In this document: one piece after another, positions 27,345 through 36,763 of the stretch
How the letters are laid out: each line of letters opens with the position of its first letter
Position numbering within the stretch: the stretch's first letter is position 1
Assembly (NCBI GenBank): GCA_002701395.1
Contig: NZVC01000058.1
Location: 120,432 to 184,431, forward strand
Length of the DNA stretch: 64,000 nt
Source: Maritimibacter sp.
GTDB taxonomy: Bacteria; Pseudomonadota; Alphaproteobacteria; Rhodobacterales; Rhodobacteraceae
Direction of reading: 5' to 3'
Notes under the pieces: generated by a model
Databases searched by the model: none
What the model saw: the letters and a program-made list of their open reading frames with translations, nothing else
Told to the model about the DNA's origin: nothing
Made by a program: the position numbers and the translations under genes

Positions 27345-30300
27345 CTACTGGACAGGCTGGCCCAGACGCTCGACGACATAGGCGGCACCCGCAGGCAGCG
27401 GTCCCCGGATGGTCGAGACTTCGCCGTCGGGCCAGCGCACCGACAGCGTGGCCAAAGCCTCGGCCTCGCCCAGACCGAAATGCGCGACCGGCGCGTCGAA
27501 GGACATAAACCCGCCGCCCACGGTGATCTCTCGTGTCATTCGCGTGCCGTCTTCCAGCTCGGCGGTCAGCCGCGTCCCGATGCCGTGGCTGTTCCCCTGC
27601 CCGTCCACCAGCGACACGGTGACCGCTTTCGTTTCCTGCGCGTTGTTGCGGAACATCACGACCGGGCCGTTGACCGGCTGAGAAACGATATCGAGATCGC
27701 CGTCGCCATCCATGTCGAACGACACGGCGGCGGCGGTCATCAGGTAGTCTTCAAGACCGAACGGACCGGATGCCTCGGTAAAGGTGCCGTCGCCGTTGTT
27801 GCGGAAAAACAGGTTCGAGGGAGACACCTCGTTCGGCACCCACGTGCCGTTGACGATATAGACGTCCTGAAAGCCGTCGTTGTCGAAGTCGCCGACCTTC
27901 ACGTCCCACGACCAGCCGCCCACCTCCAGCCCCTCGGGGCCGGCGGTGTTCTCGTAGACGCCGCCCTCGCCCAGTGTCAGCAACACGTTCGCGCGCATGA
28001 TCTGCGGGACCGTGGTGTCGAACACCGACTGAAGCGGCAGCTCAGCGGGCTTGAAATGCAGGTCGCAATACGCCTTTTCCTGCCGCCGCTCGGCCGGGAT
28101 CAACGCGCACAGCGAAGGGTCGCGGCGCTGGATCGCAAGGTCCTTGACCAGCATCGCCTTGCACTCGGCCTGTAGATCGCCGTCAAGCGCCTGACAGTTC
28201 GCGGCATAGGTCGGGTCGAAGCGGTTGCCCGACTTGTACCACGTCTTGATCTCCATGTTCCGGTCGCACAGCGCCCGGGCGTCGGCATTCGCAATGGTGT
28301 CGCAATACAGGTCGAGGTCCTGCATCTTCAGCGTCGAGGACACGCCGGACGACCGGCCCGCGATCTGTGCAAAGTACAACTCGGGCACGCCGTCGTTGTG
28401 CAGGTCGGCGGTGCGGATCGCCATCGTGGTGTTGGTGGTGTGCGGCAGGACGCCGTCGGCCTTGGTCACCGGGGTGAAGCCGCCCGCCCCGTCGCCATAG
28501 TACAGGTAGTCGGGCAGTTCGAAATCGTTGCCGACCAGCAGGTCCGGCGCGCCGTCTAGGTTCACGTCGGACAGCAGGATCGTCAGCGTCTCGCCCGGCA
28601 GGCCGGGAAGATCGGTGTACAGCGACCCGTCCATCACGCCGCCGTCGTTCAGGATCACCCGGTTGCGGGATTCCTCGCCCGGGATGCGGCGATACCAGCC
28701 CGCGGTCCAATTCCCCATCACCGCATCAAGATCGCCGTCCAGATCCACGTCGCCGAAGGTCATCGACAGAGACAGCGGCGCATCGGGCGTGTTGGCGACG
28801 GGGTGCGCCGCGTCGGTCAGGAACCGGCCGTTGTCGTTGCGGACCCAGAAGTTGCCATCAAGGTAGGTGGCAAGGAACAGGTCCAGCCAGCCATCGTTGT
28901 CGATGTCGACCAACGCCGCGTTGAACACGTCGAGATCCGCCAGCGGCGACACGTCGTCGTCCGACCGGGTGAAGCCGCCCGCGCCGTCGTTCAGGTAGAT
29001 GTACAGTCCCGCCTCGGTCGAGGCGCTGACAAGGTCAAGGTCGCCGTCCCGGTCGATGTCGCCGGTGGACAGGCTGCGGCCTTCCCAGAACGGCGGCCAC
29101 ATATCCTTCATCGAGAATTCAAGCGGACGGTCGATCCCGACCGTGTCCGCCTCGACCCGCGTGAACGGGGTCTCTGCCGCAGGCGACGGCGGGGCGAAGG
29201 GGGTCGAGGACACCCGAACCTCGCTGTCGCTTTCGACGACCGGCGCGGCCTCCTGCGCCTCGGCTGCCGGCAGAAGCAGGCGTTCGACGGACAACAGCAT
29301 CTCTAGCGCGCGGTCGGACTGCCAGTTGTGATACCACTGCGAGGCCGCGCCGCCGAGAATGCCCAGCGCGCAGATCGCCGCCAGCAGCAGGTTCGCCGCG
29401 CGCATCGAGATGGTGGACGAGATGATCAGCCACGAATAAATCGACGCCGCGCCCAACGTGAACATCAGCGCGAAGACATAGCCCTGCGACAGTCCCGCGC
29501 TCAGCAGCGCCCCGGCGACGACCACGTCGAATGAAATCGGCACCGGCAGGAAGGTCCCGACGATGGCCAGCAGCACGAGGATGCCGACCGAAAACGACGT
29601 GCCCATAACCATGTCCTGCGGCAGCAAGGTTCCCGCGATGGCGCCAAGGAAGCCCGCCATCAGCATCAGCGGCACAGTGGTCTTGACGATGAACCAGAAA
29701 TTCGCGGCGAAGCTTTTGACGAATTCGAAGAAGGCGGCTGCGAAGCCTTCGCGGTACTCGGCGGCATGGCCCTCGACCTGTCCGGGCACGTCAGGCGCGG
29801 CGACGCGTTGCAGCTGTTCGGTGGGCAGCGCGCGGCAGATCAGCGGCACCGCGACAAGGATGACCAGAAGCGACAGGCCGATCTTCGCCGCGGCCATGTA
29901 GAAGGGCAGCAGCGAGAACGCCATCGTCAGCACGATGATGTTCAAGGTGGGCGACGCGACCATCGCCGACAGCGCGGTTTCCGCCCGCACGCCGCCCGCA
30001 TACATCCCCTTGCCGATCGGAGCGGCGCAGTTGGCGCAGACCCCAAGGGGCGCGCCGATCACCAGCCCCAAGAACGAATTCGCAAAACCGCCACGAAAGC
30101 TGCGCCTGCGCAGGTAGCCGAACAGCGTCAGAAACGCCGAGGCGAACAGGATCCCGAAGGTCATGCCCTTCTTGTTCGTGTTGATCCAGTTGAGGGTCGA
30201 CAGAAAGATCCGCTCGACCGTGCCCATCGACGGATCCAGCGGGAACTTCGCCTCGAAGCCCAGCGGATCCTCCAGCTGGATCGCGCCCGACATCATCGCC

Positions 30301-30416
30301 TTCTCGTTCAGCGCGGGATAGCGGGACTGGGTCCAGAACACGAAGGCCAGAATGACGCACAGCAGGACGGCGAACAGCAGCCGCTTCTCATTGGATTTGG
30401 CGACCAGCTGGTTCAT
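27345..30416 (-). CDS. Permease (PF03773-like) fused to FG-GAP/VCBS repeats and UnbV-type domain
   Basis: 1023 residues in one frame. Residues 1-390 form a polytopic permease with GAPLGVCANCAAPIGKGM and ASPTLNIIV, like the YraQ/ArsP-type permease family. From about residue 420 there are at least seven calcium-type repeats: DIDRDGDLDLV, DIDNDGWLDLF, DVDLDGDLDAV, DVNLDGAPDLL, DFDNDGFQDVY and DMDGDGDLDIV among them. A cysteine-rich stretch lies around residues 705-790. The end (about 950-1015) resembles the ASPIC/UnbV domain (GIGTRLTAELEDGTRM, VRWPDGEVSTIRG). Probably a membrane protein with a large extracytoplasmic propeller. GGAGAAAG precedes ATG. Convergent with truA. Confidence 0.85.
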   Translation of the reverse strand: MNQLVAKSNEKRLLFAVLLCVILAFVFWTQSRYPALNEKAMMSGAIQLEDPLGFEAKFPLDPSMGTVERIFLSTLNWINTNKKGMTFGILFASAFLTLFGYLRRRSFRGGFANSFLGLVIGAPLGVCANCAAPIGKGMYAGGVRAETALSAMVASPTLNIIVLTMAFSLLPFYMAAAKIGLSLLVILVAVPLICRALPTEQLQRVAAPDVPGQVEGHAAEYREGFAAAFFEFVKSFAANFWFIVKTTVPLMLMAGFLGAIAGTLLPQDMVMGTSFSVGILVLLAIVGTFLPVPISFDVVVAGALLSAGLSQGYVFALMFTLGAASIYSWLIISSTISMRAANLLLAAICALGILGGAASQWYHNWQSDRALEMLLSVERLLLPAAEAQEAAPVVESDSEVRVSSTPFAPPSPAAETPFTRVEADTVGIDRPLEFSMKDMWPPFWEGRSLSTGDIDRDGDLDLVSASTEAGLYIYLNDGAGGFTRSDDDVSPLADLDVFNAALVDIDNDGWLDLFLATYLDGNFWVRNDNGRFLTDAAHPVANTPDAPLSLSMTFGDVDLDGDLDAVMGNWTAGWYRRIPGEESRNRVILNDGGVMDGSLYTDLPGLPGETLTILLSDVNLDGAPDLLVGNDFELPDYLYYGDGAGGFTPVTKADGVLPHTTNTTMAIRTADLHNDGVPELYFAQIAGRSSGVSSTLKMQDLDLYCDTIANADARALCDRNMEIKTWYKSGNRFDPTYAANCQALDGDLQAECKAMLVKDLAIQRRDPSLCALIPAERRQEKAYCDLHFKPAELPLQSVFDTTVPQIMRANVLLTLGEGGVYENTAGPEGLEVGGWSWDVKVGDFDNDGFQDVYIVNGTWVPNEVSPSNLFFRNNGDGTFTEASGPFGLEDYLMTAAAVSFDMDGDGDLDIVSQPVNGPVVMFRNNAQETKAVTVSLVDGQGNSHGIGTRLTAELEDGTRMTREITVGGGFMSFDAPVAHFGLGEAEALATLSVRWPDGEVSTIRGPLPAGAAYVVERLGQPVQ

Positions 30417-30570
30417 AGTCTTTCTCCGCGTGGCAGCGGACCGAAATGGGGCCCATCGTTGCCTTGGCCCCGGTCCGCGATCGTCACGACCACGGGACGC
30501 GGGACGTCACGGGTCGCTTCGCGCCATACAGTACACCGCGCGGCGAGACATGCAATTTCCCGTTGCATTC

Positions 30571-30589
30571 CCCCCGACAGCGTCGGGGG
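30571..30589 (-). terminator. Hairpin after the 150-residue secreted protein gene
   Basis: CCCCCGAC (30571-30578) and GTCGGGGG (30582-30589) around AGC, ten bases past the stop at 30599. No T-run follows. It resembles the hairpin part of the intergenic repeats described below. Confidence 0.55.
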
Positions 30590-30598
30590 TTGCGCGGG

Positions 30599-31051
30599 TC
30601 ATTCGGTGGCGTCGGTGTCCGCGCCTTCGCCCGCAGTTTCGTCGATCGGGACGATCAGGCCCTGCTGGACCCGGAACGCGCCGGACATGTTGAAGGCGCG
30701 GTACTCGGTCGTCCGCGCTTCGGGGCCGCGGCCATTGTTCATCTTGTTGCGCAGCGGGATGACTTCGTCCGTCGCGGCGGTCAGCGCGAACTGGTAATAC
30801 CCGTCGACCAGCCGCCCGGCGGTCTGCAAGCGGAAGATCGGCATACCGCGCGTCGCGCTTTCCTCTCTCGTGTAGCCGTCGGGACCGGTCACGGTCAGCA
30901 CTGCGTTGCTGAAGTTCTGCCCGCCCGCGAAAGAGATCGAGGTCGATTGCACACGCGCCTCGATATCCGGGGCCGCGAAGGCGGCGCTGGACAGCGACAC
31001 GGCCAGCACAAGGGGCGCGAGACGGGCAGCGGCGGAAATGGGGGATCGCAT
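30599..31051 (-). CDS. Secreted hypothetical protein
   Basis: 150 residues from ATG 31051 with AAGGAG upstream; a longer frame was rejected because the signal peptide (ending SAAFA before APDIE) begins here. The mature part reads as a beta-rich domain (SISFAGGQNFSNAVLTVTGPDG, GYYQFALTA) with an acidic tail ending GEGADTDATE. No family recognised. It precedes the permease-fusion gene on the same strand by 180 bp, so a functional link is possible but not shown. Confidence 0.75.
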   Translation of the reverse strand: MRSPISAAARLAPLVLAVSLSSAAFAAPDIEARVQSTSISFAGGQNFSNAVLTVTGPDGYTREESATRGMPIFRLQTAGRLVDGYYQFALTAATDEVIPLRNKMNNGRGPEARTTEYRAFNMSGAFRVQQGLIVPIDETAGEGADTDATE

Positions 31052-31134
31052 GCGAAGGCTCCTTTGCGGTTGCGGGGCCACGATACCCCCGCAAGCCATC
31101 CCGATCAACGGCGCACACACCCGGCGCGCGGGAA

Positions 31135-31187
31135 CGAGGGGCGCTGCCCCTCGCGCTCCCCGGGATATTTGCGGACCAAAGACGGGG
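31135..31187. repeat. Intergenic hairpin element, copy 1 (half element, type B)
   Basis: Hairpin CGAGGGGC/GCCCCTCG (31135-31153), then CCCCGGGATATTT and GACCAAAGACGGGG. Nearly the same as the left half of copy 4. It lies 7 bases after the stop of the Sel1 gene. Confidence 0.8.
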
Positions 31188-31193
31188 TGGGTG

Positions 31194-32393
31194 TCAGTCC
31201 TGCTGACGGTCGGCCCATGCCTGTTCCGCGGCGGCGTTGGCGGCGTTGATCTGGTCCGGGGTCATGCGGCGCGCAAGTTCGTCGCGGGTCGCGGCCGCGC
31301 CGGGGAAGCCCGACGATGCAGCCAGCGACAACCACATGTACCCCGCGACGTAATCCTGCAGGGCGCCGCGCCCTTCGAACATCAGGATGCCGAGATTGGC
31401 CATCGCCGCGGCCGATCCCTTGGCGGCGGCGCTTTCGAACAACCGGACTGCTTCAAGATAGTCGGCGCCCGACGTCGCTGCGCTGGCCCGGATGTAGCCC
31501 AGCAGGAATTCCGCCGTCGGGTCCCCGGCGCTGGCGGCGGCGGCGTAGTCCTCCAGCCGTCCGGCGTCGGGCGGCAACAGGCGGTCGTCGTACAGAAGCG
31601 CAAGGCCCGTGGCATCGCCCTCTGCGTCCGCCGACTGGCCCGGCGCCAGCGCGGCAAGCCGATACAGACGCCGGGCTTCGATTTCGTCCAGCGGCACCCC
31701 AAAGCCGTTTTCGTACATCACGCCAAGGTTGCGGATCGCCTCTGGCAGGCCGGTCTCGGCGGCGCGGCGGAACCACTCGGCGGCGGCGGCGTAATCCTGT
31801 TCCACGCCGCCCTCGCCCCGCGACAGGATAAGCCCAAGGTTGTTCTGCGCACGCGGGTGACCGGCGTTGGCCGGGGCAGTGTACAGCTCGACCGCGCGCG
31901 GAATGTCCTGCGGCACGCCTCGTCCGTCCTGATACAGCAGGGCCAGCGCCACCGCGCTGTCGGCCCAGCCAAGCGCCGCCGCCTGTGCGTACAGGTCCGC
32001 CGCACGGGCCGGGTCCGCCGGAGTGCCGATGCCAGCCTCGGTCACCGCCGCAAGGTTGTGCAGGTACTCGGCCTCTCCGGACTCCGCCGCCGTGGTGACA
32101 AGATCAAAGGCGCGGGCCGGGTCGTTCGGCACGCCAAGCCCGCCCGCATACAGGCCCGCCAGCGCGTTCATCGCGGCGGGCAGACCCTGATCCGCGGCGG
32201 CCGCGTACCACTCGGCCGCGCGGACAAAATTCTGCGGCACACCCTCGCCCCTGCGGTAAACCTCGGCCAGACGGTATTGCGCCTGCGGATCGCCCGCCTC
32301 TGCCGCCACCTGCAAGGCCGCAAGGTCCTGCTGCGCCTGTGCCGCCAGCGGTGCCGCCGTCAGCAGCAGAAGGACAAGAAGCGCGCGGATCAC
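31194..32393 (-). CDS. Sel1-repeat periplasmic protein (second of pair)
   Basis: 399 residues from GTG 32393, overlapping the upstream Sel1 gene stop (GTGA). Signal peptide MIRALLVLLLLTAAPLAAQA. About nine Sel1 repeats follow, with units such as AQYRLAEVYRRGEGVPQ and AQNNLGLILSRGEGG. Sel1 solenoids scaffold protein complexes; partner unknown. Since the two adjacent genes are both Sel1 proteins and overlap, they probably work together. Confidence 0.88.
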   Translation of the reverse strand: MIRALLVLLLLTAAPLAAQAQQDLAALQVAAEAGDPQAQYRLAEVYRRGEGVPQNFVRAAEWYAAAADQGLPAAMNALAGLYAGGLGVPNDPARAFDLVTTAAESGEAEYLHNLAAVTEAGIGTPADPARAADLYAQAAALGWADSAVALALLYQDGRGVPQDIPRAVELYTAPANAGHPRAQNNLGLILSRGEGGVEQDYAAAAEWFRRAAETGLPEAIRNLGVMYENGFGVPLDEIEARRLYRLAALAPGQSADAEGDATGLALLYDDRLLPPDAGRLEDYAAAASAGDPTAEFLLGYIRASAATSGADYLEAVRLFESAAAKGSAAAMANLGILMFEGRGALQDYVAGYMWLSLAASSGFPGAAATRDELARRMTPDQINAANAAAEQAWADRQQD

Positions 32394-33925
32394 CTGTCGC
32401 GGCCCGGCCAGTCGCGCGCAAGGTCCTGCGCCCGGGCAATCTCGTCCGGGGTCATCAGCGCCGCGAAGTCATCGCGACGGTCGGCGCCTTCGTCGCTGCC
32501 GTTCGAGGCGGCGATGTTGGTCCAGACATGCGCCTGCACGAGATCCTGCTCGACGCCGAAGCCCTCGGCGTAGAACTGGCCCAGCGACAGCTGCGCGGGG
32601 ACAACGCCCGCCTCTGCCGCAAGACGCATGTGGCGCGCCGCCGCATCGGCATCGCGGCCCACCGTGTCGCTTTCATGGAACAGCGCCGCGAGCATATAAT
32701 GCGACAGCGAGTCCCCATCCGTCGCGCGGGCCTGCAGCCACTCCACCGCGCCCTCGACCCCGGCGTCCGCCGCCTGCGCGACCCAGCTGGGCCCAAGCTC
32801 GGGCTGGTCATCCGCCGTGTAGTCGCCCGCGACGATCATGCGTCCCAGACGGGCCCCGGCATAGGGGCTGCCACCTTGGTCGGCGATGCGATAGTACCAG
32901 ACGGCCCGCTCGACATCCGCCGGGGCGCCGCGCCCGGCCTCGAACATCTGGGCCGCCGCCGCTGCCGCGCGCGCCAGACCCTGATCGGCGGCCTTGCGGA
33001 ACCAGTCCAACGCCTTGGCGTCGTCCTGCGCCACCCCCTTGCCGGTATAGTAGGCAAACCCAAGGTTCGACTGCGCCCCGGCGATCCCCTTCTCGGCCGC
33101 CCGCACAAGATAGGCGACACCGCGCAGCGCATCCTCTTCCAGACCGCCCTCGCCCAACAGGTAGTTGGAACCGAGCACATGCTCGGCCTCGCCATAGCCC
33201 GCGTCAGCCGCCTTGCTCAGCCACTCCAGCGCCTTGTCGCGATCCTGCGGAAAGCCCTCGCCGGTGTTGTATCCTTCGTACAAGGCCATCTGCGCCGGGG
33301 CCCAGCCCGCATCGGCGGACTGGAACAGCCAGCGCATCGCCTGCGCTTCGTCCTGCGCGACCCCAAGCCCGTTGGCATAAAGCCGCGCCAGCTGAAACTG
33401 CGCACCATGGTGCCCCGCCTCCGCCGCGATGCGCATCAGCTCGAACCCGCGCTCGGGGTCCGCCGCGCCCGCACGGCCGGACCGGGCAAGCTGCGCCAGC
33501 AGATAGGCCGCCTCGGGTTGGTCAGGCCCCGCAATCATCTGCAGCAACTCGGCGGCACGAAGATAGTCCGGCGCTTCCGGCGAACCCGACAGATAGGCGC
33601 GCGCCAGCAGCAGCACGGCGGGGCCATGCCCCTGCACCACCGCCTTTTCCAGCCACTCGATCGCGCCCGCCCTGTCGACCGGCCCGCCCTCTCCGGCGCC
33701 CAGCATGAACCCCAGCCGGTACTGCGCCGTCACGTCCCCGGCCTCGGCAATGGGCAGGATACCCTCGCGCGCGGCGGCCATGTCGCCGGACAGGTAGGCC
33801 TGTTCGACCTGCTCCATCGTCATCGGCGCAGCGTCTTGCCCGAACGCGGCCCCTGCCAGCGACAGCGCAAGAACGGCGGCGCCCAGTCCGCTGCGGACAT
33901 GGAACGGGGGGAACGGCAGGGACAT
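32390..33925 (-). CDS. Sel1-repeat periplasmic protein (first of pair)
   Basis: 511 residues. Signal peptide ends AGAAFG before QDAAP. The rest is a long solenoid of Sel1 repeats of about 36 residues (AQYRLGFMLGAGEGG, AQSNLGFAYYTGKGV, AQLSLGQFYAEGFGV). Ends with a short Arg/Asp-rich segment. Operon with the second Sel1 gene by overlap. Downstream of a prepilin peptidase gene on the same strand (86 bp gap), which may or may not be meaningful. Confidence 0.88.
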   Translation of the reverse strand: MSLPFPPFHVRSGLGAAVLALSLAGAAFGQDAAPMTMEQVEQAYLSGDMAAAREGILPIAEAGDVTAQYRLGFMLGAGEGGPVDRAGAIEWLEKAVVQGHGPAVLLLARAYLSGSPEAPDYLRAAELLQMIAGPDQPEAAYLLAQLARSGRAGAADPERGFELMRIAAEAGHHGAQFQLARLYANGLGVAQDEAQAMRWLFQSADAGWAPAQMALYEGYNTGEGFPQDRDKALEWLSKAADAGYGEAEHVLGSNYLLGEGGLEEDALRGVAYLVRAAEKGIAGAQSNLGFAYYTGKGVAQDDAKALDWFRKAADQGLARAAAAAAQMFEAGRGAPADVERAVWYYRIADQGGSPYAGARLGRMIVAGDYTADDQPELGPSWVAQAADAGVEGAVEWLQARATDGDSLSHYMLAALFHESDTVGRDADAAARHMRLAAEAGVVPAQLSLGQFYAEGFGVEQDLVQAHVWTNIAASNGSDEGADRRDDFAALMTPDEIARAQDLARDWPGRDR

Positions 33926-34011
33926 CGGGGGCTATCCTTCGAAGGGGCAAGGCGCGGATCGGGCCTTCACAGGACCAAAAACAACCTCACGGTGCAAGGG
34001 GCGGCGGCGGC

Positions 34012-34746
34012 TTACAGCAACAGCGCCAGCACCGCGCCACCCGAAAGCCACGCCCCGAACGGCACCCTGGCCTGCGGGTTCAGCCCAGCGCCGCGCCGCC
34101 ACCCCTCGACCACCGCCACCAGCAGGGCAAGGACGGCGGCAGCCAGCACCGCAAGCGGAAGCGCCTCGGGGCCAAGCCCGGCGCCGAGACCGGCCATCAT
34201 CTTCACGTCGCCCAGCCCCAGCCCCTCCCGCCCGCGCAAGCGCCGGTAGCCGATGCGCAGCAGCCAGAACACCAGCACACCCGCCGCCGCCGTGGCCAGC
34301 GCCTCTGGCACACTCCGCCCGGGCGTCACGGCGGCCAGCGCAAGCCCCGCGACAAACAGCGCGGCGGTCAGAACATTCGGCAGGCGAAAGTGCAGCAGGT
34401 CGGCATAGAAAAGCCCGACAAGGCACCACAGGAAAGCGGCAAGCTCCAGCATCGTGGCCGGGCCGGTGGCCAGCGCCACGGCAATCGCGCTGACGGCAAG
34501 CGCCGCGATCTCAAGCCGCAGCAGGTGGCCGGGTATTTCGGCACCGCAGTGGCGGCAGCGCCCGCGCAACGAAGACAGGATCGGCACAAGGTCGAGCGGC
34601 CCAAGCCGGGCACCGCAGGCTTCGCAGGCCGAGCGGGACCACAGGCTTCGTCCGTCCGCGACCCGGTCGACGACAACGCCAAGGAATGATCCCACCGCCG
34701 GTCCGGCCAGCAGCACGAACAGGGCGACGGGCCAATCACCTGTCAT
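34012..34746 (-). CDS. Prepilin peptidase / N-methyltransferase (PilD-type)
   Basis: 244 residues from ATG 34746 (an upstream GTG is possible). Cleaves prepilin leaders and methylates the new N-terminus; inner membrane. The zinc-type cysteine pairs of the N-terminal domain are CEAC (41-44) and CRHC (64-67); the catalytic aspartates are Asp116 (YADLLHFRLPN) and Asp180 (GLGDVKMM). The CxxC domain distinguishes it from the shorter TadV/CpaA form. Candidate processing enzyme for the Flp pilins, or for a type II secretion system outside the window. Confidence 0.88.
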   Translation of the reverse strand: MTGDWPVALFVLLAGPAVGSFLGVVVDRVADGRSLWSRSACEACGARLGPLDLVPILSSLRGRCRHCGAEIPGHLLRLEIAALAVSAIAVALATGPATMLELAAFLWCLVGLFYADLLHFRLPNVLTAALFVAGLALAAVTPGRSVPEALATAAAGVLVFWLLRIGYRRLRGREGLGLGDVKMMAGLGAGLGPEALPLAVLAAAVLALLVAVVEGWRRGAGLNPQARVPFGAWLSGGAVLALLL

Positions 34747-34822
34747 AGGTTGAATGCGGGAAACGGCAGGCACATGCCACGGCGTCTAGCGCGCCTTCGG
34801 TCATCCCGACAAGCGGGGCGGC

Positions 34823-35347
34823 TCAGAGGACCGTGAACAGCTCTGTCTCGATCTGTTGCAGCCGCGTCGCCATGCCGCCCGTGGGATCAAGCTCGGGGTT
34901 GTTCGCCAGCATCTCGGTCAGGGCGGCTTTCGCGGCCTTCATCCGGTTCGCCGTTTCAAGCCCGGTCTTGCCCTTCAGGATCGCCGCACGGGCCGTTTCG
35001 TGCTCGGCGGTGCCCAGCACCGCAAGCGCGGCGGACCGGCCGGTGCCCGACAGTTCCATCGACACGCGGCGTGCTTCATCGGCGGCCTTGCCGTATTTGC
35101 CGGCCCGCAGCAGGGCGTGGGCGTATTCCAGCCGCAGGCGAGGTTCCAGCGGTCCGGCGGTGCGCAGAAGCGACGCGTACTGGCGCAGCGCCTTGTCATA
35201 CTGCCCGCCTTCCAGCGCGACCCGTGCGACAAGATAGTTCGCCTTGAACCCCGCGCGGCTGGTGGACACATCGACGCCCTTGCACCCCGCCAGCGCCAAG
35301 CCTATGCCGGACACAAGGACGACCTTGATAAGAGCTGCCTGTATCAT
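34823..35347 (-). CDS. TPR-type lipoprotein, TadD-like
   Basis: 174 residues. Signal with lipobox LAGC (Cys22). The mature part has TPR-like helices (ALRQYASLLRTAGPLEPRLRL, EYAHALLRAGKYGKAADEARR) followed by another helical repeat. TadD lipoproteins of Flp pilus systems look like this, and a prepilin peptidase gene lies 76 bp downstream on the same strand. The assignment to TadD is inferred from fold and context; other TPR lipoproteins are possible. Confidence 0.65.
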   Translation of the reverse strand: MIQAALIKVVLVSGIGLALAGCKGVDVSTSRAGFKANYLVARVALEGGQYDKALRQYASLLRTAGPLEPRLRLEYAHALLRAGKYGKAADEARRVSMELSGTGRSAALAVLGTAEHETARAAILKGKTGLETANRMKAAKAALTEMLANNPELDPTGGMATRLQQIETELFTVL

Positions 35348-35506
35348 GCGAACCCCTTGGTATTCTTATGTTTCGGGCGCTGTTCTTCGCGCCTTGCTCG
35401 ATTTCGTGTCATCTTTTCCACAAAAGTTGGGCAAGACTAAGGCAGCCCTTCGGAAAATTCGTTTCGCCCTCTCGACATCCGGACCTTCCGCAGGAAAGCT
35501 TCCCGC

Positions 35507-36694
35507 ATGACCGACACCACCCCCCCCTTCTCCGCCACCGAATATGACCGCCGTCTTGCGAAGACCCGCGCCGAGATGGAGGCGCGCGGCCTCGACGTGA
35601 TGATCGTGACCGACCCGTCGAACCAGGCGTGGCTGACGGGGTACGACGGCTGGTCCTTCTACGTGCACCAGGCGGTGATCCTGCCGCTGAACGACCGCCC
35701 CTACTGGTGGGGTCGACGGCAGGACGCGAACGGCGCGCTGCGCACCGTCGACACCGAACGCACCGGCATCGACAGCTACCCGGACCACTTCGTCCAGTCG
35801 ACCGAACTGCACCCGATGCAGCACCTTGCCTCGCTTCTGCGCGGTCAGGGGCTGGGCACCGGCAAGATCGGTCTGGAGATGGAGAACTATTATTTCTCCG
35901 CCAAGGCCTACACCACGCTGGTCGAGGAATTGCCCGACGCCACGCTGGTGGATGCCACCGCGCTGGTGAACTGGCAGCGCGCGGTGAAGTCGGCGGAAGA
36001 GATCGCCTTCATGCGCAAGGCGGCCAAGATCTCGGAAAAGATCAACCGGCTGGCCATCGAACTGGCCGCGCCCGGCGTCGCCAAGAACCACATCGCCGCC
36101 CGCCTGATGGGCGCGGGGATCGAGGGCACCGACGAGGCGTGGGGCGACTACCCCGCCATCGTGCCGCTGATGCCCTCGGGCCCCTCCGCCGCCGCGCCGC
36201 ATCTGACGTGGGACGGCGAACCGATGCAGGAAGGCGAATGTACCTTCTTCGAACTGTCGGGCTGCTATCGCCGGTATCACGCGCCGCTGTGCCGCTCGGT
36301 GTTTCTGGGCCGCGACATGCCCGATCACATCAAACGCGGCGAAGAGGCGCTGGTCGAGGGGCTGGAAGCCGGGCTTGACGCCGCCCGCGCGGGCAACCGG
36401 GCCTGCGACATCGCCAATGCGCTGGGGGCCGCGATGGACCGCGCAGGCATCCAGCGCGGCGCGCGCTGCGGCTACCCCATCGGGCTAAGCTATCCGCCGG
36501 ACTGGGGCGAGCGCACCATCTCGCTGCGCCCCGAGGACGAAACGGTGCTGGAACCGGGCATGACCTTCCACTTCATGCCCGGCCTCTGGATGGAGACCTG
36601 GGGACTGGAAATCACCGAGTCGATCCTGATCACCGAGGACGGCCCGGCCGAGACCTTCTGCGACCTGCCCCGAGAGCTGTTCGTGAAACACTGA
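35507..36694 (+). CDS. doeA: Ectoine hydrolase-like M24 metallopeptidase
   Basis: 395 residues. Sequence blocks NQAWLTGYDGWSFYVHQ, ANGALRTV, LVNWQRAVKSAEEIAFMR, CYRRYHAPLCRSVFLG and GYPIGLSYPPDWGERT follow the DoeA/EutD ectoine hydrolase subgroup of M24 creatinase-fold enzymes, which open the ectoine ring to N-acetyl-diaminobutyrate. Cytoplasmic. AGGAAAG precedes ATG. Followed 69 bp later by an argE-like deacetylase. The rest of an ectoine cluster is missing here. An Xaa-Pro peptidase role is less likely from these motifs. Confidence 0.75.
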   Translation: MTDTTPPFSATEYDRRLAKTRAEMEARGLDVMIVTDPSNQAWLTGYDGWSFYVHQAVILPLNDRPYWWGRRQDANGALRTVDTERTGIDSYPDHFVQSTELHPMQHLASLLRGQGLGTGKIGLEMENYYFSAKAYTTLVEELPDATLVDATALVNWQRAVKSAEEIAFMRKAAKISEKINRLAIELAAPGVAKNHIAARLMGAGIEGTDEAWGDYPAIVPLMPSGPSAAAPHLTWDGEPMQEGECTFFELSGCYRRYHAPLCRSVFLGRDMPDHIKRGEEALVEGLEAGLDAARAGNRACDIANALGAAMDRAGIQRGARCGYPIGLSYPPDWGERTISLRPEDETVLEPGMTFHFMPGLWMETWGLEITESILITEDGPAETFCDLPRELFVKH

Positions 36695-36763
36695 CCCACG
36701 CGCGACCCGGCGCCCTCCCGTGGCATCCGCCGGGTTGCAACTCGCCGCCCCAGATTGCAGAGC

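Noticed and set aside
30558..30588. TGCAA/TTGCA repeat as a PccR-type site
   Set aside because: Lacks the TTTGCAAA core pair and sits at a gene end, not at a promoter.
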